Assembly: GCA_964562985.1 (NCBI GenBank)
Contig: CAZLWE010000001.1
Coordinates: forward strand, 62,001 to 126,000
Origin: SHLQ01 sp964562985
GTDB lineage: Bacteria > Actinomycetota > Acidimicrobiia > Acidimicrobiales > SHLQ01
Reading direction: 5' to 3'
Length of the DNA: 64,000 nucleotides
Part shown: positions 43,818 through 51,030 of the stretch, piece after piece
Layout of the letters: each line of letters starts with the position of its first letter
How positions within the stretch are numbered: position 1 is the stretch's first letter
The notes under the pieces: generated by a model
What the model was told of the DNA's origin: nothing
The model's input: the letters and a program-made list of their open reading frames with translations, nothing else
The model's database searches: none
Made by a program: the position numbers and the translations under genes

Positions 43818-45818
43818 TTATTGACCGACCATCGTCAGGACGTCATAGACAGCGCACAGCTCGTCATCTTGGTTGAAGACCCTGGTGTCCCAAGCGACCT
43901 CGCCATAGCCGCGGGCCTCATGCCAGACCTTGCGCTTGCAGGTGAACACCACCTGGATTTCGTCGCCGGGCTTTGTCGGCGTGGCAAAGCGCAGGCGGTC
44001 GAGGCCATAGTTTGCGAGCACCGGCCCTTCCGGCGGATCGACGAAGAGCCCTGCGGCAAAGCTCAGCACCAGGTAGCCGTGGGCGACGATGCCGTCGAAG
44101 ATCGGGTTGCGCTTTGCAGCCGCTGCATCCATGTGGGCGTAGAAGGTGTCGCCGGTGAACTCGGCGAAGTGCTTAATGTCTTCGTCGGTGATCACCCGCT
44201 TCTCGGTGGTGATCGAATCACCTACTTCGAGTTCGTTGAACCCGAGTTTGAACGGATGCCCCTTGTCGGTGTTGGTTGGCGCCCCTGCTACATACTCGCC
44301 GGTCACCGCGGTCAGCATCTCGGGGCTTCCTTGCAGAGCGGTCCGTTGCATGTGATGGAAGACGCCGCGGATGCCGCCCATTTCTGCGCCACCGCCGGCA
44401 CGACCGGGGCCACCGTGCACCAAGTGCGGGAGAGGCGACCCGTGGCCCGTGCTGTGCTTACCAGCCGTCTCGTCGACGATATGGACTCGACCATGATGCG
44501 AGGCGATTCCGAGCGCGACTTCCGAAACTTCGTCGGTGTCGGGGCCGTAGACCGAAGCGACCAAGCTGCCGTCGCCCAGGGCGACCAGGTCGATTACCTC
44601 AGTCATATCTGCGTAGGGAACCAACGTGGAGACCGGGCCAAAGGCCTCGGTGACGTGGATCTCTTGTGCCCATCGGTCGGTGGCGCGCAACAGCGTTGGA
44701 GCCAACATCGTTGCGGCACCACCACCAGCGACCACGGGAACCGCCGCCCCACTGAGTACTTCAACTGCGCCGCGAACTTCGTCGGCCTGGTCGGCGCTCG
44801 CGACGGGCCCCATCGTGGTGTCGGCCTCCCGAGGGTCACCCACGACCACGGCTGACAGCGCGACCTCCAGAGCGGCTGCTGCATCGTCGAGGATCGCTTC
44901 GGGAACGAACGCCCGACGGATAGCGGTGCACTTCTGGCCTGCCTTGACCGTCATTTCCCGAACTACCTCGGCGATAAACAAATCGAATTCGGCCGACCCG
45001 GGCTTCGCGCTCGGAGTCAAGACCGCGGAGTTAAGCGAGTCGGCCTCGGCGACGAAGGGCACGGACCTCGTGATGATGTTGGAGTGAGACCGCAGCATGT
45101 TTGCCGTGGACGCCGACCCGGTAAAGCCGACGGAGTCCTGGCCGTCGAGGTGGTCGAGTAGATCTCCGGCTGAGCCACAGATCAACTGGATCGAGCCTTC
45201 GGGCAGGAGGCCGCTGTTGACCATGATGCGGACCGCAGCTTCAGTCAGATACGCGGTTTGGCTCGCTGGTTTTACGATTGACGGAACGCCAGCAACAAAG
45301 GACGGCCCGAACTTCTCGAGCATCCCCCAGACCGGAAAGTTGAACGCGTTTATCTGCACGAAGACACCCTTCTTGGGCGTCAAGATGTGGGTTCCCATGA
45401 AGGACCCGTCGGGGCTCAGTTGCTCGACCGGTCCGTCGGCCACGACATTGGAGTTCGGAAGTTCCCGTCGCGCCTTGCTCGAATACGTCAGCAGAACCGA
45501 CGCGCCGCCGTCGATGTCGATCCACGAGTCAGACTTCGTCGCGCCCGTCTGAGCCGAGACGGAGTACAACTCTTCTTTGACCTCGTCAGACAAAAGCAAC
45601 AGTCCGAGCTGTTTGAGAATGGTCGCCCGCTCGTGGATGCTGAGCTCGTTCATTGCCGGGTTCCCAACGCTGCGCCCGAACTTCACTACCTCGGCGAAGT
45701 TCACCCCCGACGAAGAGATCGAATAGCACGGTTCACCCGTTGCGGCATCGGCGAGCGCAATACCTTCGGCCGTTGGCCCGACCCAACTCCCCCCGGTGAA
45801 ACTCTCCAATACCCTCAT
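43818..45818 (-). CDS. paaZ: bifunctional oxepin-CoA hydrolase / 3-oxo-5,6-dehydrosuberyl-CoA semialdehyde dehydrogenase
   Basis: PaaZ opens the oxepin-CoA ring and oxidises the aldehyde formed. The 666-aa protein fuses an aldehyde dehydrogenase (residues about 1-510; Glu in VPFVAEADSLN, catalytic Cys in AGQKCTAIRR) to a MaoC-like hotdog hydratase (about 530-666; TFYAHMDAAAAKRN and GIVAHGYLVLSFAAG). Both active sites look intact. The ATG at 45818 lies 6 nt after a TATCAT -10 box that is part of the putative PaaX operator. It heads the minus-strand paa genes and is divergent from paaG. Confidence 0.95.
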   Translation of the reverse strand: MRVLESFTGGSWVGPTAEGIALADAATGEPCYSISSSGVNFAEVVKFGRSVGNPAMNELSIHERATILKQLGLLLLSDEVKEELYSVSAQTGATKSDSWIDIDGGASVLLTYSSKARRELPNSNVVADGPVEQLSPDGSFMGTHILTPKKGVFVQINAFNFPVWGMLEKFGPSFVAGVPSIVKPASQTAYLTEAAVRIMVNSGLLPEGSIQLICGSAGDLLDHLDGQDSVGFTGSASTANMLRSHSNIITRSVPFVAEADSLNSAVLTPSAKPGSAEFDLFIAEVVREMTVKAGQKCTAIRRAFVPEAILDDAAAALEVALSAVVVGDPREADTTMGPVASADQADEVRGAVEVLSGAAVPVVAGGGAATMLAPTLLRATDRWAQEIHVTEAFGPVSTLVPYADMTEVIDLVALGDGSLVASVYGPDTDEVSEVALGIASHHGRVHIVDETAGKHSTGHGSPLPHLVHGGPGRAGGGAEMGGIRGVFHHMQRTALQGSPEMLTAVTGEYVAGAPTNTDKGHPFKLGFNELEVGDSITTEKRVITDEDIKHFAEFTGDTFYAHMDAAAAKRNPIFDGIVAHGYLVLSFAAGLFVDPPEGPVLANYGLDRLRFATPTKPGDEIQVVFTCKRKVWHEARGYGEVAWDTRVFNQDDELCAVYDVLTMVGQ

Positions 45819-45824
45819 GGCCAC

Positions 45825-45866
45825 ATGATACTACCAGCACCGCTACGCACAACTAGCTTGTATCAT
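45825..45866. promoter_or_regulatory. putative PaaX operator pair, paaZ/paaG
   Basis: ATGATAC (45825-45831) and GTATCAT (45860-45866) are inverted heptamers separated by 28 bp. The same arrangement with the same spacing occurs at paaH/paaF. The left half contains the paaZ -10 box (TATCAT on the minus strand, 6 nt before its ATG). From memory, E. coli PaaX sites are TGATTC-N27-GAATCA, which is very close. Confidence 0.6.
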
Positions 45867-45890
45867 ATAAAGGTCCGCTAACGTAGCGCC

Positions 45891-46667
45891 ATGTCAGACG
45901 ACCCCATTGGACTGCACCTCGCGAGCGGACGCGCCACCATCACGCTGAATAAACCTGATGTGATGAACGCGCTGGATGAGTCGATGGTCAAACAGATGCA
46001 TGACGCACTGGATGCGTCCAACGACGCCAGAGTCGTGGTGCTCCGAGGCACCGGCCGCGGATTCTCCGCCGGCCGAGATTTGTCCGCAGCCTCACCAGTC
46101 GATGAGGACGCCCAGGCCATCTTGGCCGACCTCTTCAACCCACTCATCGCAAAGGTGCGGGCGCTACCCATGCCGACCATCGCCGCCGTACACGGCGCAG
46201 CACTCGGCGTTGGTTTCGGACTTGCGATGGCCTGCGACATGATCGTCGCAGCCGAGAGAAGCCGCCTCGGCTCTCCGTTCAACAAGATCGGATGCGTCCT
46301 CGACTCGGGGGGCCACGCCGCCCTTGTGCAACGCGTCGGTCCGCATCGTGCGCTAGAGCTCATCTACACCGGGCGCTTGCTGACAGGAACCGAAGCAGCC
46401 GCAATGAGTCTCGTGAACGAGGTTGTCGCCGACGACGAGCTGACCACACGAGTGGACGAGCTCGCCGCTTCGATTGCCTCCGGCCCGACCGCTGCCTTCG
46501 CCGCTTCGAAACGAATCGTGCACGCGATCACCGACCACGAACTGAGCTTCACGTCCGTCCTCGACGCCGAAGCCAACGCGCAAGGTGAACTTGCTGGCGG
46601 CCCCGATTATGTCGAAGGAATCTCCGCCTTCATGGAGCAACGAACACCGACCTTCACGGGCGAGTAG
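45891..46667 (+). CDS. paaG: 2-(1,2-epoxy-1,2-dihydrophenyl)acetyl-CoA isomerase
   Basis: PaaG turns the ring epoxide into oxepin-CoA. The 258-aa crotonase-fold protein has ITLNKPDVMNALDESM, GRGFSAGRDLSA, the oxyanion loop AALGVGFGLAMACDMI and the PaaG-type Asp in CVLDSGGHAALV; the two Glu of true hydratases are absent. TAACGT ends 6 nt before the ATG; TATCAT of the operator right half is an alternative -10. It is divergent from paaZ. Confidence 0.9.
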   Translation: MSDDPIGLHLASGRATITLNKPDVMNALDESMVKQMHDALDASNDARVVVLRGTGRGFSAGRDLSAASPVDEDAQAILADLFNPLIAKVRALPMPTIAAVHGAALGVGFGLAMACDMIVAAERSRLGSPFNKIGCVLDSGGHAALVQRVGPHRALELIYTGRLLTGTEAAAMSLVNEVVADDELTTRVDELAASIASGPTAAFAASKRIVHAITDHELSFTSVLDAEANAQGELAGGPDYVEGISAFMEQRTPTFTGE

Positions 46668-46697
46668 AGCTACGCCCTGTTCATCTAGAGACCGCCT

Positions 46698-47528
46698 TCA
46701 CCATTCATAAAAGCCCACACCGACCTTCTTGCCCAGCTTGCCTTCAGCGACCATGTCGATCAGTAGCTGCGGTGGGCTGAATCGCTCCCCCAGCTGGCTT
46801 TCGAGGTACTGGGCGATGCCGAGACGAACGTCAAGTCCGACCAGGTCGGTCAACTTCAGTGGACCCATTGGATGGCGATAACCCAGCGCCATCGCTTTGT
46901 CGATATCACTCGGACTGGCGACACCGTCCTCGACCATGCGGATCGCTTCCAAACCCAGAGCAAGCCCGAGCCGACTGCTCGCAAATCCCGGCGAATCCTT
47001 CACCACGATGGGCGACTTACCCAGCCTCTCGGCGTAAGAAACTGCGGCGTCGACGATCGCATCGTCCGTGCGGGGACCCGCTACGACCTCGACGAGAAGG
47101 GAGACCGGGACGGGGTTGAAGAAATGCGTGCCGACCACTCGCCCAGGATTCGACGCCTTCTCGGCAATCTTGTCGATTGACAGACTCGACGTGTTCGTGC
47201 CGAGGATGACCTCAGGTCCGTGGAGCGAGTCGAGTGCGGCAAATAGATCCTGCTTTGCTTCGAGGATCTCCGGTATGGCCTCGATGACCACGCCGCATCC
47301 CACCGTCGCATCAGGTGCCTCGACTTGCTCGAGTCGGCCCATGCATGCCCCGACGTCTATCGCGTCGTTCTTTTTGGCGAGACGTTCGAGGGAGTTCTCG
47401 ATCAGTCCGTGAGCCTTGGCGGTTTGCCCGGCATTAGCCTCGACCGAGACGACCTCGTCGCCGACGGCGAGGCACGCGGTGGCGATGCCAGCTCCCATCG
47501 TTCCTGCGCCGATCACACCGATCCTCAT
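46698..47528 (-). CDS. paaH: 3-hydroxyacyl-CoA dehydrogenase (3-hydroxyadipyl-CoA)
   Basis: PaaH oxidises 3-hydroxyadipyl-CoA with NAD+. The 276-aa protein has the dinucleotide motif IGVIGAGTMGAGIATACL, GTNTSSLSID, VGTHFFNPVPV with the catalytic His, and the C-terminal domain with GYRHPMGPLKLTDLVG. It is shorter than E. coli PaaH, having a single C-terminal domain like Hbd-type enzymes, so a wider C4-C6 range is possible. GGGAG lies before the ATG. It is divergent from paaF with a second copy of the operator pair between them. Confidence 0.9.
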   Translation of the reverse strand: MRIGVIGAGTMGAGIATACLAVGDEVVSVEANAGQTAKAHGLIENSLERLAKKNDAIDVGACMGRLEQVEAPDATVGCGVVIEAIPEILEAKQDLFAALDSLHGPEVILGTNTSSLSIDKIAEKASNPGRVVGTHFFNPVPVSLLVEVVAGPRTDDAIVDAAVSYAERLGKSPIVVKDSPGFASSRLGLALGLEAIRMVEDGVASPSDIDKAMALGYRHPMGPLKLTDLVGLDVRLGIAQYLESQLGERFSPPQLLIDMVAEGKLGKKVGVGFYEW

Positions 47529-47570
47529 ATGACACTCCCACAGCCCAAACTATCCACTCAGGTGTATCAT
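47529..47570. promoter_or_regulatory. putative PaaX operator pair, paaH/paaF
   Basis: ATGACAC (47529-47535) and GTATCAT (47564-47570) form an inverted pair (one mismatch) with 28 bp between them, the same as at paaZ/paaG. The right half and its flank GTATCATGTAAAG almost equal GTATCATATAAAG at the other site. Confidence 0.6.
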
Positions 47571-47596
47571 GTAAAGATGTGGAGAAAGGTGGCGAT

Positions 47597-48352
47597 GTGA
47601 GCAACCCAGACGACCATCTCGTTGCCGAACGCATTGACGAACACGTCGTGACGCTCGGATTCAACCAGCCCGACAAACGAAACGCCCTCGACCTCGAGAC
47701 GGTCGAAGCGATCGATGAGGCGCTGGGCACATACTCCAAGGAACCAACGGTTCTGGTTCTCCATTCGACCACCCCGGGCATGTTTGTGTCGGGCGCTGAC
47801 ATCGCTGAGCTTCGTGATCGCACGGCCGACGATGCGCTCCGATCGATCAACGCTGGGCTCTTCGACCGCCTCGCCGCACACCGTTGGCCAACGATCGCTG
47901 TGATCGATGGGTTCGCGCTAGGCGGCGGTTGCGAACTTGCCATGGCCTGCGACTTTCGCATCGCCTCCCCGGAGGCAACCTTCGGTCAACCCGAGCTCGC
48001 GCTCGGCATCCTGGCCGGCGCTGGTGCGAACTGGCGCCTTCGAGAGTTGGTCGGCCTGGCGGCGGCGCGCCGCATGCTCTTCCTTGGCGAGAAGGTAAAC
48101 GGCGAAGACGCCCACGCGCTCGGTCTCGTGGACGCGGTCGCCCCGTCTGACGAACTTATCGACACCGCGCTCGACTTCGCTCGGCGAATCTCGCGCAATT
48201 CATGGCAGGCGGTCGAGCTTACCAAGCTTGCGCTCGCCCAGAATCGGCCCACGACCACCTCATTCGACATCACTGCCCAGGCGCTGCTGTTTGAAAGCGA
48301 GGAAAAGCACGAGCGCATGACCCGCTTCCTCGAACGAAAGAAAGAGAAGTGA
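47597..48352 (+). CDS. paaF: enoyl-CoA hydratase (2,3-dehydroadipyl-CoA hydratase)
   Basis: PaaF hydrates 2,3-dehydroadipyl-CoA. The 251-aa crotonase protein has both catalytic Glu, in LGGGCELAMACDF and TFGQPELALGILAG, and SGADIAEL for the oxyanion loop. The GTG at 47597 has GAGAAAGG at normal distance, better than the GTG at 47579. paaX overlaps its 3' end by 4 bp. Assignment to the adipyl substrate is from context. Confidence 0.9.
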   Translation: MSNPDDHLVAERIDEHVVTLGFNQPDKRNALDLETVEAIDEALGTYSKEPTVLVLHSTTPGMFVSGADIAELRDRTADDALRSINAGLFDRLAAHRWPTIAVIDGFALGGGCELAMACDFRIASPEATFGQPELALGILAGAGANWRLRELVGLAAARRMLFLGEKVNGEDAHALGLVDAVAPSDELIDTALDFARRISRNSWQAVELTKLALAQNRPTTTSFDITAQALLFESEEKHERMTRFLERKKEK

Positions 48353-49227
48353 AGCTGATCGCGGACTGGATCACAGCGCCCGAGAACAGCGCGCGCACGG
48401 TCCTCGTCACGATCTTTGGCGACACCATCCTGCCGGTGACCGATGAGGTCTGGTTGGCGCAGCTGTTCAGACTGACCGACCCGATGGGCTTCACCGATCG
48501 CCTGGTTCGAACGTCGGTGTTTCGCCTTGCGGCCGACGGTTGGCTCGACAACGAGCGGGTCGGCCGGCAAAGCCGGTACCGGCTCACGCAACTAGCGAAG
48601 AGCGAGACCATCGACGCTTCTGAGCGCATCTACCGCGACGTCTACGCCGACTGGACCGGCCCGTGGTGCACGGTCTTTGTTGGCACGCCGATACTGAGCG
48701 ACGACGACCGGTCTCGCCTGACGGAAAGCCTGACGTGGCACGGGTTTATGGAGATCTCACCTGGGGTGCTGGCGACCCCAACCGTGGACGCCGACCGGTG
48801 TCGCTCGTTGTGCCGTGCCGCCCTTCCCGACGTCGACGTGCCCATGGGGACGCTCAGTTTCGATGATCTCAACACCGCACTCGCCCAGGGCTTTTTTGAC
48901 CAGGTACTCGCCTTCGAGGAAACCGCGCAGGCCTACCGGGAATTCATGGCCGTCCATAACCCGATAGCAGAGAGCCTTGGGAAACTGGATGGGAAACAGG
49001 CCTTTGCGCTGCGCACCATGCTCGTCCACGACCTCCGCCGCGTCCGACTCCGGTCGGTAGATCTCCCGACCGATCTCCTCCCCGCCGATTGGTCGGGCGC
49101 CGAGGCCAACATCCTCGCAAGCGAGCTGTATCACGGCTTGTCCGATCTCGCCGCGCCATGGCTATCCGAAGTGCTCGATCTCCAGTATCCGGCAAAGTTC
49201 CCGGATCGTCTGACCGACCGCACCTGA
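48349..49227 (+). CDS. paaX: PaaX family transcriptional repressor
   Basis: PaaX represses paa genes until phenylacetyl-CoA binds it. The 292-aa protein has the N-terminal winged-helix part (ARTVLVTIFGDTILP, LVRTSVFRLAADGWLDNERV), the central Cas2-like domain (DWTGPWCTVFVGTPILSDDD) and the C-terminal domain with RTMLVHDLRRVRLRSVDLP. It overlaps paaF by 4 bp, which gives autoregulation through the paaH/paaF operator. The repressor role is from the family. Confidence 0.94.
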   Translation: MKLIADWITAPENSARTVLVTIFGDTILPVTDEVWLAQLFRLTDPMGFTDRLVRTSVFRLAADGWLDNERVGRQSRYRLTQLAKSETIDASERIYRDVYADWTGPWCTVFVGTPILSDDDRSRLTESLTWHGFMEISPGVLATPTVDADRCRSLCRAALPDVDVPMGTLSFDDLNTALAQGFFDQVLAFEETAQAYREFMAVHNPIAESLGKLDGKQAFALRTMLVHDLRRVRLRSVDLPTDLLPADWSGAEANILASELYHGLSDLAAPWLSEVLDLQYPAKFPDRLTDRT

Positions 49228-49252
49228 CTCTCCAACCGACATCTATCGGCGT

Positions 49253-50872
49253 TCAGTCGACGCCGATCTCGGCCTCATTGAGACCGGCGAGCGAGGTGGT
49301 CGAGATCACACCCACCGGTTTCCCGTCGTTGTCCACCACAGCGATGGCGGCGGTGTCGTGCTTGTTCATCAGGCGTGCTGCATCGATCGCCGGCGCATCG
49401 TGGGCGACCGATGGTAGTTCTCGCATCGCCACTCGCACGGTGGCTTCGGGCCCGTGTTCCAACATTGCCGTTGCGAGATCATGGAGCACCATTAACCCCT
49501 TGTAACCCGGGTCGGCGACCGGCACGGCGAACGACCCACCGCGATCTCCATAGGTATCGATCACTTCCATCAGACTCGTGTCCGGAGAGATCGTGCCCAA
49601 GTCGTCGCGCATCACCACTGAACTTGGCTCGACGAGGCGTCGTTCGAGCTGACCGCGACGTTGGGTACGTTGGCCGACTGCGACACTGTCATCGCCCATC
49701 AGCGATTGGGCGATCGCGGTGGCGACCAGTGCGGGGATCACGAACTCCGCCCGACCGGTCGTTTCAGCGACAAACATAATCGCGGCGAGCGGGATGCGAT
49801 ACGCCGCTCCGAGGACGGCGGCGAGGCCGATGACCGGGTAGAGGCCGGTCGACGGGGCACCCACAGCCAACTCGACCGCCCGTCCGAGTAGCAGCCCTTG
49901 CACAACGAGCGGGATGAAGATACCTCCAACACCGCCCATGCCAAGGGTTGCGCCTGTAGCGATCGTTCGCATGGCGAAGAGCACGACGATTGCGAGTAGC
50001 TCGATCTCGTTGTCGCGCACGATCTCGGTCGTGATGTCGGACCCGAGCCCAAGGGTTACCGGGCGATCGGCGAACTGATTTGCGATGAGAAATGCGCCCG
50101 CCAACACCACCGAACCGACGGGCCAACGCACCTTGAATGGGTACCGATCGTTTAGGCCTTTAGCCCAATGGAAACCACGAGCCAGACCGCGAGCGACAAC
50201 ACCAGCAACCAGGCCGATGCCGACCGCGGCGACAAGCTCATCGGTCAGTTCGACGGCGAACTCGGGAAAGGCGAATAGCGGCACATCGTCTCGGATGGTC
50301 ACGAAGGTGAGATACGACGTCGCTGATGCGATGAGCGCTGGAATCAATCCATGGCGAGAGATGTCTCGCGCATAGGGCACCTCGATCGCGAAGAGCACCC
50401 CGGTCGCGGGCGCCTTGAAGATCGCAGCGATGCCGGCTGCGGCGCCGGCGACGAGCAGGACAAGGCGAGGGCGTTCTCCCAAGATGCCGGGGATCCGGTC
50501 GCCGAGGGTCTGACCGATCGTCGCTCCAGCCACGACCGCTGGGCCCTCCATACCGACTGCACCGCCGCTACCGATGGTGGCGAAGCTCGCGACCAACTTG
50601 GGAATTAGGGACTTGCCTTCAGCACCCGTGCCGGAATGGTACGCAGTGACGTAGGCCTCGGACGTCTTTGAGTCGGCTCCCGGCCAGAATCGCATAATGA
50701 GCGCCACGACCAACATGCCGATCGCCGGGAGCGCTAATTTCACCGGGACAGGGGCCGCCAGCAACGCACCGAGCGCTACTTCTACCGTGAGCCAGTCGAC
50801 CAGCGACACGAGCGCGCCGACGACCACGCCGAGGAAGGCGTAGACAAGAAAGCGGATTAGCCCGTGGTTCAC
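49253..50872 (-). CDS. ClC-type chloride channel/antiporter with CBS domain pair
   Basis: The 539-aa protein has the ClC core with the motifs GSGGAVGMEGPAVV (gating Glu present), GIFIPLVVQG after GMGGVG, and about ten or more membrane segments, followed by two CBS domains (residues about 410-539; ending GVISTTSLAGLNE). The gating Glu suggests H+/anion exchange or voltage gating; the CBS pair may sense adenine nucleotides. The GTG has a -10 box 7 nt upstream. It is a single gene, convergent with paaX. Confidence 0.9.
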   Translation of the reverse strand: MNHGLIRFLVYAFLGVVVGALVSLVDWLTVEVALGALLAAPVPVKLALPAIGMLVVALIMRFWPGADSKTSEAYVTAYHSGTGAEGKSLIPKLVASFATIGSGGAVGMEGPAVVAGATIGQTLGDRIPGILGERPRLVLLVAGAAAGIAAIFKAPATGVLFAIEVPYARDISRHGLIPALIASATSYLTFVTIRDDVPLFAFPEFAVELTDELVAAVGIGLVAGVVARGLARGFHWAKGLNDRYPFKVRWPVGSVVLAGAFLIANQFADRPVTLGLGSDITTEIVRDNEIELLAIVVLFAMRTIATGATLGMGGVGGIFIPLVVQGLLLGRAVELAVGAPSTGLYPVIGLAAVLGAAYRIPLAAIMFVAETTGRAEFVIPALVATAIAQSLMGDDSVAVGQRTQRRGQLERRLVEPSSVVMRDDLGTISPDTSLMEVIDTYGDRGGSFAVPVADPGYKGLMVLHDLATAMLEHGPEATVRVAMRELPSVAHDAPAIDAARLMNKHDTAAIAVVDNDGKPVGVISTTSLAGLNEAEIGVD

Positions 50873-50879
50873 CTACCGC

Positions 50880-50885
50880 ACTGTA
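50880..50885 (-). promoter_or_regulatory. -10 box of a leaderless ClC promoter
   Basis: TACAGT on the minus strand ends 7 nt before the GTG at 50872. Confidence 0.45.
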
Positions 50886-50959
50886 AGAGACGAAGAGACC
50901 TCACGGGTACCTCGGGAGTTCCCGATCACCGAGAAGTTCACATGTGGCGAGGTCTTCGA

Positions 50960-50980
50960 CGACGATGTCCGCGATCGTCG
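50960..50980 (-). terminator. 7-bp hairpin downstream of the E1 dehydrogenase gene
   Basis: CGACGAT and ATCGTCG form a perfect 7-bp stem with a 7-nt loop, 50 nt past the E1 stop codon. There is no T-run. It is the only structure seen in this 158-bp space. Confidence 0.35.
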
Positions 50981-51030
50981 CCCAAGCGGTCAAGGCTGCG
51001 ACCACAACGACTCGGTCGGTTGAACTCGCT

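Noticed and set aside
45891..46667. Ordinary enoyl-CoA hydratase as an alternative for paaG
   Set aside because: Both hydratase Glu positions are replaced, and Asp is present in CVLDSGG as in PaaG.
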